In this document: positions 32,333 to 44,536 of the stretch, in pieces
How positions within the stretch are numbered: the first letter of the stretch is position 1
Layout of the letters: the number at the start of each line of letters is the position of its first letter
Assembly: GCA_043228905.1 (NCBI GenBank)
Contig: JBHGNT010000013.1
Coordinates: forward strand, 15,314,001 to 15,378,000
Direction: 5' to 3'
Source: Azolla caroliniana
Lineage: Eukaryota > Polypodiophyta
Length of the DNA: 64,000 bases
Notes under the pieces: generated by a model
Seen by the model: only the letters and a program-made list of their open reading frames with translations
Told to the model about the DNA's origin: nothing
The model's database searches: none
Translations under genes and position numbers: made by a program

Positions 32333-35300
32333 ATGACGCCGATGATCATGCAGATGGATCATGGCCTCCGTTTCCATCTTTCCCATCATTCATTCCCATG
32401 CGCAGGCCAATCTGTGCTCCTCCCTCCTCACGCAACCCTAAGAAGACATGGAAACATCCTTCCACAGCTCATCTCACCCCCATTCTCGTCAAGATTAACC
32501 TCTAGCTCTCTGTTCGAGTTCGCTTCTGCACGAATCCTCAATGTTCGCTCTTCGTCTTCGGAGAATGATGGTGCATATGCGAAACAGCAAGAACAAGGAG
32601 ACGGAAAAGAAGGGAACGATGATGAAGAAGCAGAGGAAGGAGAAGAAAAGAAGGACGGAGAAGGTAACCCTAATTCTGGAGGTAAAACTCGTCCCAAAGA
32701 GTTCAGGTCTTCATGGGATGCTAAGGATTCTCAAGGAAACGATTATCTCTTCACCCTCGGTCAGGAATCGGCCAACATGAACATTAGTGTGGGAGCTCGC
32801 CAAGGCGTCGTTGATGATCTTTTCGTTGGAAATTTCCTTGGAAAAGATGGTATTCATTGTTTCTATTATCATCGTCTTGAAAAGTCAGTTTCTTTTTGCT
32901 GATTATAAAAAATGCGGCATATATGCATGTAATTTTTTGCTTTAGGTTTATTTCTGACGTGTCTGTTGATACAGCCAGTATTTTGCATGTTTTTTTCTCT
33001 CTTTTCATTACTGATGATAATTTGATATACACGTGTGTGATTTCTTGAGGCTCATGTTCCGATTTAATGTTGTATATGATTAGTTTCATAGTATTACTAA
33101 TCCCATTTATCTTTCATGTTCTGATTTAACAATGTCGTCAATGGAACCAGTTTTTTGTTATGGAATTTTTCAATATAGTACTATTACTATTCCATCCTCA
33201 TGTTCTGATTCAATAATGTTGTCAATATAGCAGCCATTTTGTATGACTAGCTAGCTTCATAGACCTTCAAATCTGGCACGTTTTATGTTCTGAGTGAACA
33301 ATGCTGTCAATATAGCAAGTATTTCAGATGATGTTTTCTATATAGTATTACTAATCCCACTTATTTTCATGTTGCAATCAATCTTATTATCAATATGACG
33401 AGCATTTTGTATGCTTTTCTTGGCATAGTTCCACTAATCCTGTCAATTTTCTTTTGGACAGCCGATATAGTTTTCGCATATAGGCAAAAAGTTACAAGGT
33501 CGTTTGAGCATCTACAAGGGGATTACTATATAGCACCAGCATTTATGGTATGCTACAACCTCCTTTTGTTATTCACAATCCCATAGAAAAAGAGAGGATA
33601 ATTGTAAGAGAAAAAGGGTTGGTTTCATATGGATAATTGTTTCCAATATGTGCATTTTGTTTCAATTGAATGTGGTTTTGCATGACAACCATTCTTCTTG
33701 TCAACAAACTATAGGTATAACATTCAAAATTTTCCTAACCTTCACTTCTTAAGTGCATTCATATGAACAAACTGACCACTTTCGTTTGTGTTCTTCTAGG
33801 AAAAGATTGGTATGTAGCACCTCCCTTCACCTCTTCAAGTATCTTTATCCTGGTGGAACTTTATAGAAGTCTTCTTGTATTACATTTCCATTCTTTCTAC
33901 TTATTAACTCCATGTTTTTTCTAAGGGCATGATGTTGCTTTAATCCGTTTTAGTTGTTCATATTGCGAAGAATTACATTGCTCACCAGCTAGATTCACGA
34001 GTTCCCCTTATTCTTGGTAAATTTTCTTTTCTTCTGACCTTCTATGCGATCTGAGTGCATGCATATGGATAAAATGAAGCAAATTAGTGAAAACTCGAAA
34101 TGCTCCCATCCCCATATGAGGTATAAGCTTTAAACTTGGATTTTCTAATTTAATGTTTATGTTATACCCCTTCTTAAACATAGACAATTATCGTTCTTTT
34201 TCAACAAATTCTTGTTTTGATGTAACTTTGTTAATAATTTTATCTGATGGGTTAATGAAAACTTGTGTGCTGTAAGTGATATGCCGTCAAAGCTTAATTT
34301 CACTTACTTTGTTAAAAGGCTGTTTTAGTTATTTGATAATCTATATTACAGGAATATGGGGCGGAAAAGGTCAAGGTAAATCATTTCAAACAGAACTCAT
34401 TTTCAAGGCTATGAAGCTTGAACCTGTAATAATGTCTGCTGGAGAGCTTGAATCAGAATGGGCTGGTATGTATGAAGTCAGGTTTTAACTATACATTTAA
34501 TCTTGCTAGATTTTAAAGATTGTAACAAAGATATTAGTCTTTGTGAATGGCGAAAACTATGTTTTTGTATGTAATTATTCCTCCCATTTTCTGATAATGT
34601 CAAACCTTATGCTCTTTTCCTAGTACCCGTGTCTTCATTTATGACCGTTTTACCCCTTAGTATAGGAAATTTCATGCCTGATACTATTGAATCAGGTATG
34701 ATTTCTGAATCAAGGAAATCATATTCTGTTGGATGATGGTGGACTCCTGTGACCAGATTTTTGTATACATATATGTTTGCTTTGTATCATGTTCAATGAT
34801 ACCCTTGCAGTTGTAGGCTGTGGTGTAAATGGTTAAGACAGTCATGATTGGTCACAATTTAACAACTTTGTCCCTCTTTGTCTCTCAAATGTTTACTTCT
34901 AGTTTTTTGTATTTCTTTCAAATTTTAATTATTTCTACAACTTTTTACATTCTCATAGTTGACAATTCTAGCCGATTTCCAGAGAAAAATTAAGTCTTAT
35001 TTTGTTGTTTCCATTCTTTCATTGTTTGTCAATTTCAGAATAATTTTCATTCCTTTTTACTCATTGAGTCCTTATTGACACAATTTTTTGTAATGTATAA
35101 CCTCTGTTGAACGTTGTGGTATTATGTGCCAAGTTAAAATGTAAAGTAAAATGTTCTATGTAGGGGAACCTGGTAGACTTATAAGGGACCGATATCGTGC
35201 AGCTTCTCAGGTCATCAAGAATAGAGTATGGTTACTTCATGCTCATTTCAATCTATGCTATTTGTCTTATATAATGAGTCATTGCTAATGCATTCATCTT

Positions 35301-38224
35301 TGAACCCTCCACATCTCTTGTCAAGAGATTAATTACTTCATATGTTTATCATGTTTACTGCTCTAAATATACTAGTAACCTTCAAGAGATTTGCATGAAA
35401 CATATCATGTGATCAATAAAAAGTGAATTAAGAAGTGAAAACTAGTCATTCAAAGCATGTGTTTCATATATAAATGAGAAATTCAGGTTAATGCACGTTT
35501 CTCTTTTTTATCATTATTTTATTATAGGGACACTTGAGCTGTTTGATGATTAATGATTTGGATGCCGGTATTGGAAGATTTGGTATGCTCTTTTAGGCAA
35601 GTCTACATATTATTTTGAGTTGAAATGGCTATAGACCCATTTAAGATCGAATCTTACTTTTCTTGTGAATGAATGTGGGATGCCATGGGCTCAGGTAACA
35701 CTCAGATGACAGTAAACAACCAGATGGTGGTTGGAACATTAATGAATCTTGCAGACAATCCGACACGGGTCAGTATTGGCCAGGATTGGAGGGATTCGGA
35801 TATTGTGAATAGAGTTCCCATCATTGTCACTGGAAATGACTTCTCAACTATATGGGCACCATTGATCAGGGATGGACGTATGGCTAAATTTTACTGGTAA
35901 ATCTCTCCTATTTGTGTCCTCCATTTGGAACAATTTCCTTATTTGAAAGCATTATAGGAATTTTGTTGGATAAAAGCTGAATAAATCTGTTTCTATGTGT
36001 TGATAACCTCTCCTTGATGCTGTTTGGCACCACGGAAATTTAATGGCTACAATTACAATATACACATAATGTAGGAAATGGCATAGAGGCATAGATGTTA
36101 AATGTGGTTGCTTATTTTAATATATCTATATTTCATGGTCGATAGAAAGGTGATGTCTTATACTAACATTTAGACTCTTTCAACTGAAGACCTCAGAACA
36201 TTGGGCATGTGGCGCTATATCAGAGCCCCTAAATGTGAAAAAAATCCTTGAATATGGCTTTACTTCAGAATATAGCCCATACCAATAAACCTCATGTGAC
36301 AAACATCAATGTGCTTGATCCTCTACCAGGAAGAATTGCAATGGGAAACTGATTGTTTCTCAGCAGTACATACATTATTTTTGAAGTAGATGAATTCATG
36401 GTCATTAGATATAAAATTCATAACTCATGGGGTCTTGTTCTAGACGGTAGAAATTCTTCATTTGCCACATGGAGACTCAAAGCAAAATTAATGAATGGTT
36501 ATGCAGGCAGCCTACTCGTGAAGACATTTTGAATATAGTTTTCCAGATGTATAAGAAAGATGGTCTATCCATGGAAGCCATTGGTCTTATCATCGATACA
36601 TTTCCAAATCAAGGTATAATTTCAGGCAGCCTTTACTCTTTAATATTAATCAAACTATTGCTAAAACAGTTTTTTTCTCTGTGCAGCATTAGATTTCTAT
36701 GGTGCACTAAGGTCTCGTACATATGATGCACATGTTTTGAAGGTCAGTGAGAGAACTCGATCCAGATTTCTACATTCTACTTGCCCATATAAACAATAAA
36801 AATAGGAGAAATAAATTTCTCACCACCTATAAAAAGAGCTTTAAGACTGTTGTTTCTATCAAAACGTTTATATGAAAGTGAATTGGGCTTGCTCCCTCTC
36901 ATCATTATCCTCATCATCCATATCCAACCTTTATCATTATTCCTTATTATGAGGATGAACACATCATTCTTTTGATCTTTCTTCGGTTCTTTCCTGGGTG
37001 ACACTGATCTTTGTTGTATGGGACAGGTCACTGGAAAACACCTATAGATTTCAGACTTACATATGATACCGTAAATCCACTCAGCAATGCTGCGACCAGA
37101 GTCCACAGATATTTGTATTTCATTGAATAAGAATAGATAGAAATAATAGTTCTCTACTTCCGAGGGAGCAACAGGACATTGGAAGCTTTGTGAGCTTGAC
37201 AAGTCTATTAAAACCTTAAAGAGAGACATTAAATGAAATGTCATTCCTGCATTCCTCTCAATTGTAAAAATTTCACTTCGAAGGCAATTGCCAGGATTAC
37301 ATGCCACAGCTTCATTGCAAAAACAGTATGTCTCTGATGACATCCATTTCTTCTTCATGATGGTCCTTGATTTGAACTTCATTTCATCCATCTGAGCCTC
37401 ATTCACAGGAGTTCTTCCATCCTCATTTCAATGGGCCTTTAATGCACAAGGGAGCATGTAACCATGTTCTCTGATCTTCGAGGTTCTAGTTCATTCCCTA
37501 AAATATTGTAAGGATCAAGGCATGATTGAGGAGGCTTAACACTTTCGTTTTCAATGATCAATGCAGTAATATAATTCGCACTCATCATTCAAAAGAGATC
37601 TTTTTATGGAAGTTCTACTTTGTGAATGTAACATGCACCACCTGGTTGAGTGTCTTTCATGTTTTGATAGTGATCACGAGAGTGTATTCTGAGTGTTGTA
37701 TATTAAAATGAGAGAGAGAGGTTTTCCTATGATTTGTAGTGGGTCGAAGATACTGGAGGTGTGGAGAAACTCGGACAAAATCTCTTTAGAGGAAAGAAGG
37801 ATGAAAAGCTTACAGAGTTCATTGCTCCACAGGTATGCCTAGTCATCAAGACTGCATATTATCTGCAAATGAGATTGTTATAAAGTAACCATTCAAATTT
37901 GTGTGCGTATTGAGAGGGAGAGAGCACCAGTAATATGACCTATTACAAAATGAGAGTGTGTATGAGGTAGGACAACATGACCCTTAACCTTAAACAGAAG
38001 CAACCTATTTCAAATTCTTCCTAGTATTAAAATATAATCATTCATGTATATACACAATCACTCACATTTAGAGAGTGTTATTGCAACAGCAAACAATTGA
38101 CGATCTTATTGAAGCTGGGCATTCGCTTGTGGAAGAACAAAGGATGGTGAACAAAATGCGTCTATCTGATGAGTACATGAAAAAACAAGAAGGGGTGGGA
38201 ATAGGCCTATCCTTGGGTGGTTAG
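32333..38224 (+). CDS. Rubisco activase-like AAA+ ATPase, probably plastid (At1g73110-like)
   Basis: Twelve exons join in frame with GT-AG introns: 32333-32849, 33462-33547, 33800-33809, 33954-34016, 34352-34465, 35164-35225, 35528-35582, 35695-35896, 36507-36613, 36687-36742, 37740-37832, 38090-38224. They give 499 residues. The first about 95 residues are Ser/Arg/His-rich and then acidic (transit-peptide-like). The AAA+ core shows Walker A GGKGQGKS (about 229-236), Walker B CLMINDLDAG (about 289-298), sensor-1 IVTGND and the RDGRMAKFYW arginine region. The C-terminus lacks the redox Cys extension of alpha-type Rubisco activase. It matches the RCA-like subfamily rather than canonical RCA, so an ATP-driven remodelling role in the plastid is likely but its substrate is unknown. 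Four in-frame ATGs (32333, 32342, 32348, 32354) leave the start ambiguous. Exon 3 is only 10 bp. Confidence 0.88.
36777..37406 (-). other. Antisense 209-codon ORF inside intron 10 of the RCA-like gene
   Basis: The frame is open for 209 codons in sequence that is not low-complexity, with Cys-rich SETYCFCNEAVACNPGNC and later AEWIYGIICKSEIYRCFPV. Just upstream (37,410-37,570), a protein-like stretch (YITALIIENESVKPPQSCLD, PYNILGNELEPRRSENMVTC) lies in a neighbouring frame, so a larger broken coding sequence is possible. I do not recognise the family. It may be a gene fragment captured by insertion into the intron, or chance. Confidence 0.35.
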
Positions 38225-41200
38225 TTTTTTGGCTATATGTGTAACTTGTATCCTTTGTCTTTGTGAAGACAACAATATTATTCTATTTTTCCATTGACTA
38301 ATTTGATGTCTTCACAGTGGGATGATATTTGCTTTCCTTTATGTGAGTATCATTAAGTCATTGTATTTATTTTTGCCACTTGCATTTAAAATAGTGGAGA
38401 TTTGTTTATGCAATATCTTGTTGTTGCTCAGGTGGTTCAAGAGTATCTGTTTGTTTTGACGTGTGGTTACTAGTTTGATGCCTCTAACTGTTTATGTCCT
38501 CGGGCTGCCTTTTGGACGTTTGGCTAAATTTTGGTTCCAGCTTTGATGATGGTTCTTACATAAAAAAGCAACAGTTTTTCGATTAATGGAGCCCCTGTAT
38601 AACACTTCCCATAGTGAATTCCTAGAAATTTTCTGCCCTGCCAACAAGACAATTCTCTTGCATGTCATCATCTTTACGAAAAACCAAAATAACAACGCAG
38701 AAATATTTTCATTTGTTAGCATTTTGTGTATTGTTATCCACAACAAAAAATACAGCTTCTCATTGGTCTGCGCGTATTGCAGAAATATCTTCCACTTCAC
38801 AGTTTCTTATTGGATTTTCTTTATCTCCGCAATATATATTTTTATATGGTACTATCAGGAAATAATTTCGACCTGTCTAGGATATTAATGAATGCTATCC
38901 ACCTGTAAATACAATGTTAAGTTGAGACACATTGTGCACAATTAAAGGGTATAATATCCTCCACAATTGATATGAAAATGGCTTTGAAATGAGCTTGGTT
39001 TTGCACTCGTTTTCATCAAATATGATCATTAAGAAGTTAAATATCAAATCATTTTCATTGATTCTGAATTTGGGCAAGTGTTGGTTCATTCATTCACTAG
39101 TAAACATGAAGTTGGATGATATTGGGCTTGCTTGTATCAATTTTGTCAATTAATCTTGGGTTCAATAGCGAAGTGATAGTTACAATATACACATAATTTG
39201 TTACGAGTAGTATACTGTTATATGCACTCATTAAATGGTTGATTTTTTTTCAAAACTATGTTGCTTTCAATTCTTTTAAAACTGCTTAAAATATTCAAGT
39301 TCGCGTTCTCAAAGTTCAGGAAAATTAATCAAGGTCATGTTGCTTTCAATTATCTTAAAACTATGCAAGGATACTTGCTTGGTTTTAAATTTATTTATTT
39401 GTTGATTGGTCAAAGTCCTCACTCTTGATCACATGAAAATTAAGCACATAATTAGTACATCAAATTTCTTTATGCAAAGTTTTGAAGATTAATTTAAACG
39501 TTGGTAGGAATTGGTCGTGTGACTTCGAAACTTAACTTTCTATTGTTTTGATAGGAAAAGCATTCAAGATCATTGGGCTGATTAAGCTAATCTATTATTA
39601 TTATTATTATTAAGTGTATCCTCCAAATGTCTATATATTGCCTATAATCTTTCTTACATGGTATGCTTAATCTTAATTTCCCTATGATTTGGAGCCTCAA
39701 CTTTGCCCGACCATTACCTTGGTCATTTTGAAAATAAGCAAGTATACCTTATTCTAGTTTCATCTTATACATTTAAATACATCCTAATACTTTCTTTTGA
39801 CAAAAACAAGTACAAGTTTGCTTCATAAAAAGGAAGTCACATGTGGGTTTCTTGTGTTAATAACACATTCATTAGAATTGGAAACACTTTCATCATCATC
39901 TAAAACATAAATGAACAATGGGTCCTTTTCTTCCAAGGCAAGAATACATGCATCAATGAAGGAACGAAGCATTAAACATTTGAAAGATGCTTATTATACT
40001 AACTCTCCGAAAGAGCTTTGGAAATTTGATAGAGCTACATAAAACGACTTGCTCTTTTGAATTTTTGGCTTATGGGAGAAGGCTAAATAATAAAGCACAA
40101 GATCATGGATTTAGACCGTTATTTCACATGTTTGCAACCCAAGTCCATTATTGGTGGGGATTCATTTCACATGTTTTCAACTCAAGACACCATAACTTTC
40201 CCCTTAAAAGAATGGCTTTACAATTTGGCCTTTTGTAACCAAGGCGCAACCATCCAAGAGCATGCAAAGTTTATGCTTTGAAGGCTTTACAATTTCACTT
40301 TCCAAAATCCAAGGGTCCCGAAAGACATGCCAAGTTATGTTTTCCCCTAAAAGATGTCATTCCGATTTCACTTTACACAGCGTGATGGTTGAATCCTCAT
40401 TGCATATTGATACGTGACAATTGAAAGTACAATGCATGTGATCACTTGACGACAATGAATGTATCATTAGATCCACATATTGCATAAATAGGTTAACGAC
40501 ACCAATTGTTTAATAACATATTTAGTTATATTTATCAATTAAAAAACTAAAAGGATTTCAATGTGCTAGGTAATGTCCAACATCTTGCATAAAAATAATC
40601 AATGTGGTTCAGGATTCCTATCCTTTTATATTTCTCAACTAGCCACGCATCATGATCTCCATCTTTCTCGTGTACAATCTTATATATAATTCCATTGGAA
40701 ATGTTATATGCACTTTTACTCTTGATATCTCATGCTTATTTCAATGAATTTATGTTGATATAATATGCCCAATCTTGACACCATTTTCTTTGTCGTTCAT
40801 TCTACAAGAGTAGAATCGCAAAACCTGTAATTATTTGAAGGTCACGATATTAATTCGTGTTAGTTTGTCGATGATTTGTCAGTTAGTCAAAGGATCCTTC
40901 AAACCACTTTATTTGGCTGAAAATAATAATAATGTGCATTCTTGGGTGATGCTAGAGGCATGCATATATTTAGTGTGTAAATCCAAAAGAACTTAGCTTG
41001 AAAGATGGTAACATGCTTTTGTTGTGCATTGAGAACATGTATGCATGTGATGAAGCGAATGGAGGACATCTATGCTGAATTCTGTTTTGTAGAGTATGCG
41101 TTCGGGTAATGCTATGCACATCGAATGTTGTGGTGTTTTGGAATTTTTCTTTTGTTGTTTCATCTACACATTATTTTCTTTTGACATGCAAGATGGCTTG

Positions 41201-41239
41201 TAAGATATGAGTTGTAAATTATCCCTTGTAAATTGCCTT

Positions 41240-41280
41240 AACTAATGGAAGTAGTTTTTTTTTTGGAAAAAAAAAAAATC
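41240..41280 (+). repeat. LINE-like 3' tail motif (second copy)
   Basis: TTAACTAATGGAAGTAG, a T-run, GG and an A-run of about 12, matching the blocks at 7318 and 52,440. About 30 bp of preceding sequence is not obviously shared. Confidence 0.4.
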
Positions 41281-41717
41281 GTTTTATGTCATAATGCAAT
41301 TGAAATCTGTTAGAGTGGCATGAAACAAAGAAATGTTGAAAACTTCCCAACATCATGATAATTTGATCAAGATGACCCTAGAGGATATTGCATAAAAAAT
41401 GCATACCTCTAAAATAAATCAATATTGCAGTCTTAGTGACACTAAGGTGTAAAGGCCTGAATGGATATCTTAATAATAATCAATGTGTGAGACATGTTTA
41501 GCGAACTACGAATTCGAAATATGACACGTCGGGATATAATACGAAAGAAAACTATAAGAAAGTTTTATTTGATCCACATGATTCTATTGAAGGTAGTCAT
41601 ATCAATACCTAAAACCCCAAAAGACCAACGAGAGATAAAAACACAATTACCTTGAGTGTTACGGTCATACTCTAAGGTTTATTGATCGTGTCTACATCCT
41701 TGTATTTTAATAGATAA

Positions 41718-41721
<4 letters not shown>

Positions 41722-41787
<66 letters not shown>
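41722..41787. repeat. Long (GA)n microsatellite
   Basis: About 32 GA repeats. The Leu/Ser frame on the minus strand is an artefact. Confidence 0.98.
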
Positions 41788-41792
<5 letters not shown>

Positions 41793-42767
41793 TATTCATA
41801 TATGAGATAGTTATACTATGTTTCGATGTGAACAATGGAGCCCAAATAAGCAACTTAATGTAAATAAGGAAGATGAAACAAGTTTGTTGGTGATCCAATG
41901 AAATCAAGATGTGTGACATTCCAAATAGGGGTACCAGGTTCACACGGTACATAACCTGCAAAACACCAATTTTTCACAGGGTATTCGTGTAAATTGTCTT
42001 TACCTCTTCAAATATGTCCAATATAAGGCCGTAACTTAAAAAGTACATGTTTTTAATGAAGTATTAACCTCATCCTTTCAATTTCACTTTTATAGTCTTA
42101 CCACATCGTATGAATTTCCATTTGAGTACCTTCACATCATGATACAAATAGATTTTCCACCATTATGTGTTTACACAAGATGGATTGCTATTGTGGTCAC
42201 ACAATTACGTACAAAGCATGTACCAAGGTGAGGAGAGATGTACAATATATGGAAAATAAATTGTGTGGCAACGTGAAGTCATTGAGGGATCATCCACTAC
42301 TCTCTGGCAACGCTAACATTTTTGTACAAATAGTGCTCATCAGTGGTGGAATAGTGGGAAGGAATAAATAGTGATGTGTGAAATTTGAACTACTTGTGAA
42401 AATGAAGACCATGGTGAAAGGGGGGGAGGGGGATGTTGAAAAGTGATTGTTCGAAAGTGAGTATTCAAAAGTTGATTGATGAGAGATAGAATCAAGTCAT
42501 GTGAAGGGTGGGTGGGAGTGAGCTGGCAAAACTTTATTTTCTAAAAGGCAAACCAACAAGGAAAGGACACGTGTAGTTGTTGTACACATAAAAAGATAAG
42601 GAGGTATGGATCAAAGATGCTTTTTTAAACTAAACTACAAAATAGAATAGCAATTTCAGACCCAATGCCTAATTGAAAGGTTTGTGTATATAAGAGATGA
42701 AGAGGAGCATAGGTGGTGAGGTGGTGAGAGTGAGAAAGAGAAAGTAAGAGATATTTCATTGAGAGAG

Positions 42768-44536
42768 ATGGCCATTGCATTCGGGCGTTTTGATGAAACA
42801 TTTAAACTTGAAAGTTTCAAAGCTTATGTAGCCGAATTCATCTCCACCCTCTTGTTCGTTTTTGCAGGAGTGGGAGCAGTGATAGCATTTGGTAATACAT
42901 CTATATTGACCCAAGTTCATTTCACATTCTAAAGTTTGTAATTTGTTCTTTAAGTTAAACATGGGCTTTAACAAGAACAAGAACCAGAACAAACCACCAC
43001 CAACAACCAACATTTGCAACAATAATAACAGTGATTTTGGGTATAGGTGCTCTCTATGATGGTGATCTCACGCCGTCGGGTTTGGTCGCGGTAGCGTTGA
43101 CACATGCCTTCGCCTTGTTCGTCGCAGTATCCATTGCTGCAAACATCTCAGGCGGCCATGTAAACCCAGCTGTCACCTTCGGACTCGCCATCGGAGGCCA
43201 TATCACCATCCTCAAGGGTCTCATCTACTGGATCGTTCAGCTCCTTGGTGCTGTGGTTGCTTCCTACCTCCTCACCTTTGTCACTAATGGCCAGGTAAAA
43301 AGCAAAAGCACAATGCAAAAGCACAATGTGATTCACAACCTCTTAGTAAAAACAAACTCTTTAATTAAAAAGCCCAATTAAATGTATAGTCAAAACACAA
43401 TTATTTCTCATTGTGTCAAATGTAGGCATCACAAATAGCTTTTAGATTGTTGTGAATAATTATGTTATGGTACCCTCAACATTTTTACCAGAACTTAACG
43501 TTATGTTGTGGCCATTTTGTTGCTATAATTTCTAAGAGCTCTACTTTATCCCCTTTAATCTTGTGAGAAGCCATCAAGTTGCTAATGAATACCCTCCCTA
43601 GAAAAAATAGGGAACTTTAACCCTCTCATGCTCTTTCCCTCATACATCGCGTGGGCTAAATAATGTCAACAATTATGTGCCTATATTTAGTGGATCTAGG
43701 CCACGTTAATTTTTAAAAACTGAACAAGAAATTTACTCAAAATTACTTATTCAGAATGCTTTTCTAGGGAGGCTGAAAATTTGACACGATGACAAGTGTG
43801 TATGTCCATATTAATGCACACATATGAAAGCATGTGATTGACCTTCCTTTTGTGCATATGTCCGTGTTAATGCATACACACTTCAATATCGTGAAGTACA
43901 TGGGAACCTCAGACCATTTAACTCATCATTCCAAGGACATGATTGAGCTTTTAGATTTGAAGCATAATTTTGGGTGTGACAAACAAACTTGAATTAGCAT
44001 TGTGTACTAGTGTTTCATTGTGAATGAATGCTTGTTTTGTGTCCCCGATAACAACAATTCAAAATTTCCTTCCCAATGGTTATATAAAACACATTTTGTT
44101 GGATTTATTTTTATGCACAAATGAAAGGAAGAATACTTATGTCATGTGTGTATTTGCGTAGGAGACACCTGTCCATGCATTGGGAACGGGAGTGACAAGC
44201 TTTGCAGGGGTAGTATTTGAGATCATCATAACATTTGGTTTGGTGTACACGGTATATGCAACCGCAATTGATCCAAAGTCGGGTGACATATCAAAAGTGG
44301 CACCCTTGGCCATTGGGTTTGTGGTAGGTGCCAACATATTGGCAGCCGGCCCCTTCTCTGGTGGCTCCATGAACCCCGCACGCTCCTTCGGCCCTGCATT
44401 CGTTAGCGGTGATTGGAGTGACCATTGGGTCTACTGGGTGGGCCCCCTCATCGGCGCTGCCCTTGCTACCATCGTTTACAATATTGTCTTCCGTGGTCGT
44501 GACTCCCATGAACCCATTGCCTCTAGTGATCACTGA
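42768..44536 (+). CDS. Tonoplast intrinsic protein (aquaporin), TIP2-like
   Basis: Three exons (42768-42891, 43047-43294, 44162-44536) join in phases 1 and 0 to give 248 residues, the usual TIP length. Both NPA boxes are intact: [10 protein letters not shown] in exon 2 and [10 protein letters not shown] in exon 3. Six membrane segments are visible ([95 protein letters not shown]). The N-terminus [12 protein letters not shown] resembles TIP2 proteins, while the end [14 protein letters not shown] also occurs in other TIPs. The protein should pass water, and perhaps ammonia or urea, across the vacuolar membrane. The leader upstream of ATG is rich in GAGA and AAAG. Subfamily within TIP is less certain than the family. 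Confidence 0.93.

Larger units (their letters stand above)
38225..42767. other. Spacer between RCA-like and TIP genes
   Basis: No gene is supported. Contents seen are a TTATTATTATTATTA run at about 39,595-39,611, a LINE-like tail at 41,240-41,280 and a long GA microsatellite at 41,722-41,787. The last about 100 bp are a purine-rich leader before the aquaporin start. Small open frames around 38,490-38,900 have no domain signature. Confidence 0.4.

Noticed and set aside
32032-32505. 157-codon plus-strand ORF through the GA tract before the RCA-like gene
   Set aside because: Its core is the (GA)n run read as Glu-Arg, and it overlaps the RCA-like first exon in another frame.
38492-38908. Overlapping ORFs on both strands downstream of the RCA-like gene
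   Set aside because: No domain, splice or repeat evidence. Likely chance frames in the 3' flank.
43148-44533. Minus-strand ORFs over the TIP exons
   Set aside because: Mirror frames of the aquaporin coding sequence.
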